Source: Bacteroidota bacterium (GTDB lineage: Bacteria; Bacteroidota; Bacteroidia; Flavobacteriales_D; Crocinitomicaceae). From it: a stretch of DNA of 8,056 nt. Under the pieces are notes generated by a model that ran no database searches, had not been told where the DNA came from, and was given only the letters and a program-made list of their open reading frames with translations. The position numbers and the translations under genes are program-made. Below, piece by piece: positions 1-6,658 of the stretch (position 1 is the stretch's first letter; each line of letters starts with the position of its first letter). The stretch covers positions 1-8,056 of the forward strand of contig JAHKAT010000355.1 in assembly GCA_018825925.1 (NCBI GenBank), given 5' to 3'.

Positions 1-163
1 AGGTTGAGGAACCAGCTGGCGCAGAAAAACTTACGGTCAACGGTACACATCCTTCAGTAATGTTTGCGGATTGCGAATAGGATTTCAGTGAAAAGGACAA
101 CATCAGCAAAAACAAACTCAAACAAGAGAATCTAGTTTTTGCAGAAGGATTCAATTTATACAT
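1..163 (-). CDS. Secreted PKD-domain protein, N-terminal fragment (runs off the left edge)
   Basis: A leftward reading frame opens with ATG at 163 and stays open to the window edge, giving 54 complete codons. Residues 1-30 look like a Sec signal peptide: K3, K9 and R11 in the n-region, a hydrophobic core at about 12-26 (LSLFLLMLSFSL), and a likely cut after SYS before Q31. Residues 32-50 read SANITEGCVPLTVSFSAPA, which matches the opening strand of PKD domains (GC.PLTV.F). In Bacteroidota such domains often open large secreted adhesins or gliding/type IX cargo; the total size and C-terminus here are unseen. A good TAnnTTTG box lies 18 nt upstream of the ATG. The opposite strand is also open at 3-80, but that reading is a shadow with no start. 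The coding call is fairly secure; the adhesin role is inference. Confidence 0.82.
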   Translation of the reverse strand, partial: MYKLNPSAKTRFSCLSLFLLMLSFSLKSYSQSANITEGCVPLTVSFSAPAGSST

Positions 164-181
164 CAATGTTCAGGTAAGTTT

Positions 182-189
182 CAAAGGTA
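182..189 (-). promoter_or_regulatory. -7 box of the PKD gene promoter (TACCTTTG)
   Basis: Read on the minus strand, TACCTTTG fits the Bacteroidota consensus TAnnTTTG exactly and lies 18 nt before the ATG at 163. That leaves a 5' leader of about 12 nt. No clean TTTG -33 element is visible about 19 nt upstream, only a T-rich run. The call rests on motif match and position. Confidence 0.6.
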
Positions 190-220
190 CATATTTTTAT
201 TTATTTGTTCTAAAAATGAT

Positions 221-228
221 TAGTTTTG
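221..228 (+). promoter_or_regulatory. -7 box of the M43-porP-ompA operon (TAGTTTTG)
   Basis: TAGTTTTG matches TAnnTTTG and ends 21 nt before the ATG at 250, placing a transcription start near 233-235. A TTTG at 204-207 lies only 13 nt upstream, closer than the usual spacing of about 19, so the -33 element is uncertain. This box helps to settle the start of the protease gene: the in-frame TTG at 226 lies inside the promoter and cannot be the translation start if this promoter is used. Confidence 0.55.
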
Positions 229-249
229 TACTATCTGAAGAATCTTTGT

Positions 250-1044
250 ATGAGTTATTTGAAAACTTTACTGCCTTTTATTTTTATACTTTTCTCAAGT
301 ATTGTTTTTGGACAAACCACTGAGCGATTGCCATGCATTGATAAAAAATTCTCAATTGTCGCCCATATTTTTAAAGACAGTCTAGGCGTATACAATATAA
401 CAGAACCAACTATTATCGCAGCCATCAACTCAGTAAATAGGGATTTTGAACCAATCTGTGTCTCCTTTGAGGTATGTGAATTTAGATATCATGACAATTT
501 TCAATACGACGAGCATCGCCAGGATACAGAATGGTCAGAAATGCAAGTTTTATATCATGTAGACAACAGAATTAACATCTATTATGTCAACACCATTATA
601 GATCCGGACGGTGCCTGTGGCTACGCTGGTTTGAGTGGAATTGGTGCATTGACAAACAATGGCATTGTGATTCAAAAAAGCGGTGGCTGTGCAGGTGCAG
701 GGTCCAAAACTCATTCACATGAAATGGGTCATTATTTTGGGCTTCCTCACACTTTCATGGATATTCCAACTACCGAATTAGTAAATGGCAGTAATTGTTC
801 CTCTTCAGCAGATAACATTTGTGACACCCCGGCAGACCCTTTTGTAGATGGTGAGCCTGTGGGTGATTACGTAGATGGTGACTGCCGTTTTATTTTTATG
901 GCAAAGGATGCGAACAATGAATATTACGACCCCTTGGTTGCTAATATTATGTCCTATTATCCTGATGCTTGTGGATGTTCCTTCACTCGAGATCAATTTA
1001 GAAAAATGGCCAATACCTATCTCTCAAATCCTGGGATGTGGTAA
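250..1044 (+). CDS. Secreted M43-family (pappalysin/cytophagalysin-like) zinc metalloprotease
   Basis: A 264-residue exported peptidase. Residues 1-21 form a signal peptide (K5, hydrophobic core LLPFIFILFSSIVF, likely cut before Q22). The zinc site HEMGHYFGLPH is at residues 157-167: H157, H161 and H167 are metal ligands and E158 the general base, the extended HExxHxxGxxH metzincin motif. The Met-turn is NIMSYY, with M234. CDTPAD just after the zinc motif and a C-terminal FTRDQFRKM segment are also typical of M43. The predicted mature part has ten cysteines, consistent with disulfides outside the cytoplasm. The protein ends right after the catalytic domain and carries no visible type IX sorting domain. 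An in-frame TTG 24 nt upstream was rejected because it lies in the promoter box. It is the first gene of an operon, and its stop overlaps the next gene by 7 nt. The substrate is unknown. Confidence 0.9.
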   Translation: MSYLKTLLPFIFILFSSIVFGQTTERLPCIDKKFSIVAHIFKDSLGVYNITEPTIIAAINSVNRDFEPICVSFEVCEFRYHDNFQYDEHRQDTEWSEMQVLYHVDNRINIYYVNTIIDPDGACGYAGLSGIGALTNNGIVIQKSGGCAGAGSKTHSHEMGHYFGLPHTFMDIPTTELVNGSNCSSSADNICDTPADPFVDGEPVGDYVDGDCRFIFMAKDANNEYYDPLVANIMSYYPDACGCSFTRDQFRKMANTYLSNPGMW

Positions 1045-2057
1045 CTTATTCGAAACATATCATACAGTGTCTTTTAGTGGTGTTAAGTAGTTTTGCGCTG
1101 CACGCTCAAGACGTACATTTATCCCAGTTTTACACCGCAGACCAGTTGCTTAATCCCGCGCGAATGGGAGCCCATGGTAGTGATTTGCGCTTTTCAGGTA
1201 ATTACCGCAACCAATGGAAACAAGTAAACAGCCTACCTCTAACCACCTATGTTGTTTCTGGAGATAAATTATTACACTTTGGTAAAGAAGATGTGAATGT
1301 AGGAGCAACGGTCGTTCGCGATCAGTTTTCCGGATACAAAACCATCACCAACAAATTATTACTAACCGGAAGTTATGGTTACAAATGGTTAGGCAATCAA
1401 TTCAGAGGTGGAATTCAATTTGGGTTAGTTACCAATAGCACTGATTTAAGCTTGCAAACTTTCCCCAATCAATGGAATTATCCAAATGGGAGTTTTGATA
1501 AAGACATCCCAAATGGAGAACAAAACATACGTCCTTCTCAAAATTACCTCGATATAAACTCAGGAGTAACTTGGTCGAGATTGTTTGGTGAGATAAAAGT
1601 TGAATCTGGGCTTGGTTTTAACCATATTAATCGACCAAAGGATACTTATTTCAATACTGCTTTTGAAAAAAGAAAAATCAGAGGTGTTTTTCATACCACT
1701 GCAAGTATTCCTGTTACACCCTTTTGGACTCTTGAGCCAAAAATGCAATGGATGTGGACCACCAAAGCCAATGATTTTCTATTCGGTTCGCTTGGTCGTT
1801 ACAAAACTACGGATCCTTTATTTACAGCTGTATTTGCCGGATTAATGTATCGACATGGAGTAAACAGAACTTTTGATGCCGTTTATCCCGTTGTTGGAAT
1901 CGTTTTTAAGGAGTTTGAAATTGGACTTAGTTATGATTTTAATGTTTCCACATTAAGTGATGGTGTTAAAAGATTGAAATCTGCTGAGGTCTCCATTATC
2001 TACACAATGGCTCCTAGTACAGTAAAATACAAAATATTACCTTGTGATCGATACTAA
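1038..2057 (+). CDS. PorP/SprF-family outer-membrane protein (type IX secretion associated)
   Basis: A 339-residue predicted outer-membrane beta-barrel. A signal peptide covers residues 1-23 (K6, core IIQCLLVVLSSFAL, cut at LHA before Q24). Next comes the family hallmark at 27-44, HLSQFYTADQLLNPARMG, then a segment ending NYRNQW (55-60), the pattern of PorP/SprF proteins. Alternating polar and hydrophobic strands continue to the C-terminus. PorP is part of the P. gingivalis type IX machinery and SprF is needed for export of the SprB adhesin; the many paralogues in this phylum are thought to serve individual cargo proteins. The start is GTG at 1038: no ATG exists in frame after the upstream stop at 999, and the next GTG (1077) would remove the charged start of the signal peptide. 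The start lies within the last codons of the protease gene, suggesting coupling. The family is secure; the specific partner is unknown. Confidence 0.9.
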   Translation: MVTYSKHIIQCLLVVLSSFALHAQDVHLSQFYTADQLLNPARMGAHGSDLRFSGNYRNQWKQVNSLPLTTYVVSGDKLLHFGKEDVNVGATVVRDQFSGYKTITNKLLLTGSYGYKWLGNQFRGGIQFGLVTNSTDLSLQTFPNQWNYPNGSFDKDIPNGEQNIRPSQNYLDINSGVTWSRLFGEIKVESGLGFNHINRPKDTYFNTAFEKRKIRGVFHTTASIPVTPFWTLEPKMQWMWTTKANDFLFGSLGRYKTTDPLFTAVFAGLMYRHGVNRTFDAVYPVVGIVFKEFEIGLSYDFNVSTLSDGVKRLKSAEVSIIYTMAPSTVKYKILPCDRY

Positions 2058-4122
2058 ATATTTTAAAGCATTTTTGATCGTTTTTGTGTTCTTTTTATCG
2101 CCAAGACTAAATTTTGTATTTAGTCAAGAAGTGAAAAAAGAAACAATTTACGAGAAGAACAATCGCAAAAATGCACTAATGGCAAGAGAGGCTGTTCGCA
2201 CAGGCAATTTGTATCTCGCCATTGCTTATTTGGAGAAAAATTATTCACTTGATGCTAGTATGAAGACCGTTTTGGAATTAGCACCTTTATATGCAGCTAC
2301 CAATAATTATCCTAAGGCTGAAGAATATTATCAAAAAATAGTCAATTCCAAGTATAGTAAGAAACATCCTGAGGCTCTTTACTATTTAGCCCGTGCTCAA
2401 AAAAACAATAAAAAATATACCCTTGCCAACGAGAATTTTTTAAAATTCAAGAAACGCGCTAGTGAGATAGACGACGACCCTATTAAAAAACTGTACAAAG
2501 TTGATTTGGCCGGAATAGAAATGGCCCTTATTGAGAAAAAAGACAGCGTAACTTTTGTGGTCGCCAATCTAGGAGAAAACATTAATCAACCACACATTGA
2601 ATTCAACCCAATTGCATATGGTGAGGATGGGTTAATTTATGGCAGTTTTCCTGAGAATACTGAGAAAATATACTCAATGGAAGGTATAGAATCAGTGGAA
2701 TTGCCCAAAAGGAAATTATTTCTTGCCGAAAAAATAGAAGGTGAATGGTATAAAATGGGTGAATTTAGAGGACCTTTCAACTCCAATGAAGCCGATGTTG
2801 GCAATGGTTGTTTTTCGCTGGATAGCAGTCGTTTCTTTTTCACCAAATGTGCCCCAGACGTACTTGGGAAAAACATCTGTAAGATTTATACCACCGAGTT
2901 AATTGGGTCGACATGGTCTAAACCCGAATTATTAAGTGACGTAATCAATATGCCCGGCTTTACTGCCTCCCACCCGACCATAGGAAGGGAGTCAAAAAGA
3001 AATTATGAAGTCTTATATTTCGTAAGTGATCGAGAGGGCTCTAAAGGAGGCATGGACATCTGGTTTTCAGAATTTGACACAAGAAAGAAAGCATACAAGA
3101 AAGCCCGCAATGCAGGTAGTAGAATAAATACTGTAGGTAATGAAATGACCCCATTTTATGATTTACCGACCAAAACTTTGTATTTCTCTTCAAATGGGCA
3201 CCCTTCGTTTGGTGGTTTGGACATTTTTAAAGTGGTAGGCGAAACCAGCAAATGGTTGGAAGTAATCAATATAGGTAGTGATATAAATTCTAGTGCTGAC
3301 GATTTAGACTATGCCTTGAAACCTAGTGGTAAAGGAGGATATTTTGTTTCCAATCGTCCAGGCGGAAAATCATTATACCACGCAACGTGCTGCGACGACA
3401 TTTATACTTTCGAAAACACCAAGTATATTGATATTACAACGACCATTTGTCTAACTGATGAAAAAGGGAATCTGTTAAATGGCAAACAGACCGTTTTACT
3501 ATACGTGCAAGATACAACGGGAAAGACTATGATTCAAACCCTTACCTCTGAAGACAATTGCGTGACATTCAGTTTGAGACCAGAAATGAAATATTCATTA
3601 GAAGGTAAAAAAGAGGGGTATTTTACGAATAGTATTTCATTACAAACGAATGGAATGGTGAAGGATCAGAACCTGAAGCAGAAGATACAAATGACTGAAA
3701 AACCATTAGAACCTGTGATCATATCCGATATCAAATATGATTTCGACAGCCCAAATTTAACGCCTCGGTCTAAGTCTATAATCGATACTACCTTGTTGTT
3801 ATTGTTTAAAAAGTATCCAACGCTGCAATTTGAAATATCATCGCATACAGATAGTAAAGGGAGTGACGAGTACAACTTAAAACTATCTCAAAAGCGAGCA
3901 GAAAGTGTTGTTAATTACTTAAAATCCAAGGGAGTTCCGGAACGACAAATGATCCCAAGAGGTTATGGTGAAACGCGGCCAATTGCGCTCAATGAAAATT
4001 CGGACGGTACTGACAACCCACAAGGAAGGGATAAAAATCGCCGAACTGAATTCAAAATTATTGGTGAAATAGAGGAAGAATTAATTGATCTTCAGGAAGA
4101 AAACGAGGAAATTGAAGAATAG
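2044..4122 (+). CDS. OmpA-family protein with TPR, PD40 propeller and carboxypeptidase-regulatory-like domain (PorE-like layout)
   Basis: A 692-residue periplasmic or outer-membrane-associated scaffold. The order is: signal peptide 1-27 (no lipobox cysteine); TPR-like helices about 43-138; PD40/WD40-like strands about 185-456, with LYFVSDREGSKGGMDIW at 324-340, LYFSSNGHPSFGGLDIF at 379-395 and CCDDIYTF at 449-456; an Ig-like regulatory domain about 462-550; and OmpA-C about 560-672. OmpA-C holds YDFDSPNLTP (565-574), HTDSKGSDEY (601-610), LSQKRAESV and NRRTEF. D603 and R618 sit at the peptidoglycan-binding positions. The P. gingivalis PorE lipoprotein has the same domain order, but this protein lacks the lipid anchor. 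An acidic tail (11 of the last 18 residues are E or D) follows OmpA-C. The start is GTG at 2044, overlapping porP by 14 nt; a stop lies in frame at 2023 and no ATG fits before the signal peptide. It probably tethers the PorP-like barrel to peptidoglycan (inference). Confidence 0.92.
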   Translation: MIDTKYFKAFLIVFVFFLSPRLNFVFSQEVKKETIYEKNNRKNALMAREAVRTGNLYLAIAYLEKNYSLDASMKTVLELAPLYAATNNYPKAEEYYQKIVNSKYSKKHPEALYYLARAQKNNKKYTLANENFLKFKKRASEIDDDPIKKLYKVDLAGIEMALIEKKDSVTFVVANLGENINQPHIEFNPIAYGEDGLIYGSFPENTEKIYSMEGIESVELPKRKLFLAEKIEGEWYKMGEFRGPFNSNEADVGNGCFSLDSSRFFFTKCAPDVLGKNICKIYTTELIGSTWSKPELLSDVINMPGFTASHPTIGRESKRNYEVLYFVSDREGSKGGMDIWFSEFDTRKKAYKKARNAGSRINTVGNEMTPFYDLPTKTLYFSSNGHPSFGGLDIFKVVGETSKWLEVINIGSDINSSADDLDYALKPSGKGGYFVSNRPGGKSLYHATCCDDIYTFENTKYIDITTTICLTDEKGNLLNGKQTVLLYVQDTTGKTMIQTLTSEDNCVTFSLRPEMKYSLEGKKEGYFTNSISLQTNGMVKDQNLKQKIQMTEKPLEPVIISDIKYDFDSPNLTPRSKSIIDTTLLLLFKKYPTLQFEISSHTDSKGSDEYNLKLSQKRAESVVNYLKSKGVPERQMIPRGYGETRPIALNENSDGTDNPQGRDKNRRTEFKIIGEIEEELIDLQEENEEIEE

Positions 4123-4167
4123 AAATTAAGTTTATTGTATTCCCCTTCATCATTCTACTTCTTGTCT

Positions 4168-4175
4168 TATATTTG
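4168..4175 (+). promoter_or_regulatory. -7 box in front of sdaA (TATATTTG)
   Basis: TATATTTG fits TAnnTTTG and ends only 8 nt before the ATG at 4184, so the leader would be at most a few nucleotides. No TTTG or TTG is visible at the expected -33 distance. The box implies that sdaA is transcribed separately from the operon upstream, although no hairpin terminator is seen between 4123 and 4167 to stop readthrough. Confidence 0.5.
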
Positions 4176-4183
4176 TAACTAAT

Positions 4184-5608
4184 ATGGAGACAATAAGCAT
4201 TTTTGACATGTTAAAAGTAGGGGTTGGTCCCTCTAGTTCACATACACTTGGTCCTTGGCGAGCTGCCAACCGTTTTATCGACTTTTTAAAATCTAAAAAG
4301 GAGTTGAACAATGTAAGTTCAATTAAAATTGATTTGTACGGTTCCTTGTCATTAACTGGCAAAGGACACGCCACTGACATTGCTTGTTTACTAGGTTTAT
4401 TCTCCTTCGACCCAACTACCTTTCCATGCGACCAAATCAATTCGACCATAGAAGAGATTAAATCAACAAAAAAACTAAAACTCGACAACACTAAAGAGGT
4501 TGATTTTCAAGTAGATAAAGACCTTGTTTACCACAGATCATTTCTACCCTTTCACCCAAACGCTTTGACTTTTACTGCAACTACCCTTTCCGGCAAAAAA
4601 TTAGAAGAAACTTATTATTCAATCGGCGGAGGATTTGTGGTACAGGAAGATCGAAAGAGATCGAAAAAGAAGAAGGAATTGTTTAGCAATTTTGTTTATC
4701 CTGTTTCTTGTGGAAATGATTTATTAAAATTTTCTGAAGAAAATAAATTACAAATTCACGAGATTATCCTTCAGAATGAACTAACGCTTAGACCCTTAGA
4801 AGAAATACATCAAGGAATAGATCAAATTTGGTCAGTAATGCTTGCTTCGATGTATGAAGGTTGTCATACAGAAGGTATTTTACCCGGTGGGTTGAATGTT
4901 ACGCGACGAGCTTTTGAAATTCATAAGAAATTAATTGGACAAGTTCCTTACTCTACTCCAGACGAGTGGCTCAACTCTATTCGTCAAACAGAAGTTGCTT
5001 TTAGACAAATATTAAAATGGGTAAGTTGCTTTGCTCTTTCAGTCAACGAAGTAAATGCATCCATGGGAAGAATTGTTACTGCTCCAACCAATGGCTCAGC
5101 AGGTGTTATTCCAGCCGTTTTAATGTATTACTTGTGTATCGAGAACCACGCGGGGAATGAAGCACATATTCGAGAATTTTTGCTGGTGGCTAGTGAAGTT
5201 GGAAGTATTTTCAAAAAAGGAGCAACCATTAGCGCTGCAATGGGAGGTTGTCAGGCTGAAATAGGCGTTTCTTCTGCAATGGCCGCTGCTGGGCTGACTT
5301 CTTTATTAGGAGGGACGCCAGGCCAAATACTAATGGCCGCTGAGATTGCAATGGAACATCATTTAGGCTTGACTTGCGATCCTATTGGGGGTCTTGTTCA
5401 AATCCCTTGTATCGAGCGAAATGCGATGGGTGCTATTAAAGCAATAAATGCTGCTGAATTAGCTTTGGATGGCGACGATAAGAAAGCAAAAGTCAGTTTA
5501 GACGAAGTTGTCAATACCATGTGGCAAACGGCTCAAGACATGAATGGTAAATACAAAGAAACCTCCGAAGGTGGCTTGGCAATTAATGTTGGCTTGAGCG
5601 ACTGTTAA
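4184..5608 (+). CDS. sdaA: L-serine ammonia-lyase, single-chain iron-sulfur type
   Basis: A 474-residue cytoplasmic enzyme that deaminates L-serine to pyruvate and ammonia with a [4Fe-4S] cluster. The N-terminal beta-chain domain opens with SIFDMLKVGVGPSSSHTLGP (residues 5-24), the family signature, followed by GSLSLTGKGHATD. The catalytic alpha domain holds EGCHTEGILPGGLNV (225-239), TAPTNGSAGVIPAVLMYY (299-316) and the three cluster cysteines C356, C398 and C409. Their spacings of 42 and 11 equal those of the Legionella enzyme (C343, C385, C396). The last residue is C474; in the Legionella structure the C-terminal cysteine folds back to the cluster as a fourth ligand (tail-in-mouth), and this is conserved here. 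The length is typical of the beta-alpha fused form. The start ATG directly precedes the signature. The gene stands alone, with its own -7 box. Confidence 0.97.
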   Translation: METISIFDMLKVGVGPSSSHTLGPWRAANRFIDFLKSKKELNNVSSIKIDLYGSLSLTGKGHATDIACLLGLFSFDPTTFPCDQINSTIEEIKSTKKLKLDNTKEVDFQVDKDLVYHRSFLPFHPNALTFTATTLSGKKLEETYYSIGGGFVVQEDRKRSKKKKELFSNFVYPVSCGNDLLKFSEENKLQIHEIILQNELTLRPLEEIHQGIDQIWSVMLASMYEGCHTEGILPGGLNVTRRAFEIHKKLIGQVPYSTPDEWLNSIRQTEVAFRQILKWVSCFALSVNEVNASMGRIVTAPTNGSAGVIPAVLMYYLCIENHAGNEAHIREFLLVASEVGSIFKKGATISAAMGGCQAEIGVSSAMAAAGLTSLLGGTPGQILMAAEIAMEHHLGLTCDPIGGLVQIPCIERNAMGAIKAINAAELALDGDDKKAKVSLDEVVNTMWQTAQDMNGKYKETSEGGLAINVGLSDC

Positions 5609-5740
5609 CTGTTTCTTTGATCATCTTCGCTTGTTATTCTGATTGTAAAATGCAACTGGAAGTAGATGTGGAATTTTCAAAGCAAATTCTACTGTCTAAA
5701 TGGCAATAATTACAGAGTCTACTCCTCTCCTTTTCGCTTG

Positions 5741-5760
5741 GAATTATAAAATTATAATTC
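5741..5760. repeat. Perfect 9-bp inverted repeat with 2-nt centre, between sdaA and the lipoprotein gene
   Basis: GAATTATAA, then AA, then TTATAATTC: both 9-nt arms pair completely. It lies 133 nt after the sdaA stop and 69 nt before the lipoprotein start. It could be an operator for a dimeric regulator of the lipoprotein gene; as a terminator it would be weak, with only one G-C pair and no adjacent T-run. The rest of the 220-nt gap (5609-5828) shows no convincing gene, no hairpin with a T-tract and no exact TAnnTTTG box; a 19-codon ATG frame at 5650 has no supporting feature. Confidence 0.45.
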
Positions 5761-5828
5761 GTATTTTAATTCTTGCAGAGTAAATGTTACTGTTCAAAAA
5801 AATAATTTATTTCAAAGTAAAAACAAAC

Positions 5829-6587
5829 ATGAGTATTTATAAAACAATTCTACTGCTGTTGATTTCATTTTCCATCTTGTTGAGTTGCCGCAGTCCTTTC
5901 ACCAATTTATCGAATGAAACTCCTGCAAATTATTCAAATATGATAGGCAAGTACACCTCTGATTTTATCGATTCGAAAGGTGTTTCCGGAAAAATGGAAT
6001 TGGCATTACAAGGCAATCAAACTTTTGTTTTAACGAAAAACTATCCGAATACCAATCAAGCAACAAGCTATGAAAAAGGTCGGATTTCATTTACTTCTGA
6101 TGGGAAGTTTTTAGCCTTAAAATCAAATCAAGATGTTTATTTACATTATTTCAAAGTAAGAGACGATCGATTATTGAAGGTGAATATCAAAGGAAAAGAG
6201 CTGAAAAAGGAAAAAACAACTCTTGTAAAAGACAACTTTAATTACCAGATAGAGGGGAAATATTGGAAATTAATTGAAATAAACAGCCAAAAAACAATAG
6301 GCCCATTTGATAAAGAGCCTCATATTAAATTCAATACAAGCGATAATACTTTTGGAGGTTATTCGGGATGTAACGGTTATAGTGGCACCTATAAAAAAGA
6401 CAATTCAGGTTCTATAAAGATTTCGAGCGTAGCAAGTACAAAAAAATACTGCGCCGAAACTCCATGGGAAAGCGATTACTTTGTTTCACTTGAAAACAGC
6501 GTTAAATTCACTATTGAAAATGACACATTAAAGTTATCTAAAGAAAAAGGTGACCCTATATTAGTTTTCGTTGCCATCTATTTTTAG
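5829..6587 (+). CDS. Lipoprotein with NlpE-like N-terminal region and META (HslJ-like) domain
   Basis: A 252-residue predicted lipoprotein. A short lipoprotein signal (K5, core ILLLLISFSI) ends in the lipobox LLSC, with C20 as the lipidated residue. Residues about 38-125 (GKYTSDFIDSKGVSGKMEL, then LKVNIKGKEL) follow the strand pattern of NlpE-type domains but have no CxxC. Residues about 140-250 form a META domain: KYWKLIEI, GGYSGCNGYSGTY (176-188), the STKKYC segment (203-208), and a terminal IENDTLKLSKEKGDPILVF. META proteins such as HslJ are heat- or stress-linked, and NlpE is an envelope-stress sensor in enterobacteria; the role here is unproven. The start is ATG at 5829 rather than the in-frame ATG at 5784, because the later one gives a normal-length lipoprotein signal. 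No exact -7 box is seen upstream. It converges with purL across a terminator. Confidence 0.85.
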   Translation: MSIYKTILLLLISFSILLSCRSPFTNLSNETPANYSNMIGKYTSDFIDSKGVSGKMELALQGNQTFVLTKNYPNTNQATSYEKGRISFTSDGKFLALKSNQDVYLHYFKVRDDRLLKVNIKGKELKKEKTTLVKDNFNYQIEGKYWKLIEINSQKTIGPFDKEPHIKFNTSDNTFGGYSGCNGYSGTYKKDNSGSIKISSVASTKKYCAETPWESDYFVSLENSVKFTIENDTLKLSKEKGDPILVFVAIYF

Positions 6588-6603
6588 GATAAATTTTTAG
6601 ACC

Positions 6604-6636
6604 AAAAAAAAGGGCTATCCGCAATGAATAGCCCTT
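6604..6636 (-). terminator. Intrinsic terminator of purL, possibly bidirectional
   Basis: A 9-bp perfect stem, AAGGGCTAT at 6610-6618 pairing with ATAGCCCTT at 6628-6636, encloses a 9-nt loop. On the minus strand the stem runs straight into a run of eight T (complement of 6604-6611), a textbook terminator 23 nt after the purL stop. On the plus strand the stem lies 22 nt after the lipoprotein stop but is followed only by TTGATTT, so termination in that direction is probably weaker. Confidence 0.88.
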
Positions 6637-6658
6637 GATTTAATGATGTATAATTGAA

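Noticed and set aside
3..80. Open plus-strand frame at the left edge ending in TAG at 78
   Set aside because: It is antisense to the signal peptide and PKD start on the minus strand, which is far better supported; the plus frame has no recognisable motif.
226..249. TTG start that would add eight residues to the M43 protease
   Set aside because: The TTG lies inside the TAGTTTTG promoter box, and ATG at 250 gives a normal signal peptide.
875..1090. 71-residue plus-strand frame across the protease/porP junction
   Set aside because: It overlaps the well-supported protease in another frame and shows no domain or signal peptide of its own.
4150..4491. 113-residue minus-strand frame opposite the start of sdaA
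   Set aside because: It lies antisense to the strongly conserved serine ammonia-lyase N-terminus and has no recognisable motif, so it is a shadow frame.
5650..5709. 19-codon ATG frame in the gap after sdaA
   Set aside because: It is very short, without signal peptide, conserved motif or promoter box; frames of this size occur by chance.
5784..5828. Upstream ATG adding 15 residues to the lipoprotein
   Set aside because: It would place the lipobox cysteine at residue 35 behind an extra basic and hydrophobic stretch; ATG at 5829 gives a standard 20-residue lipoprotein signal.
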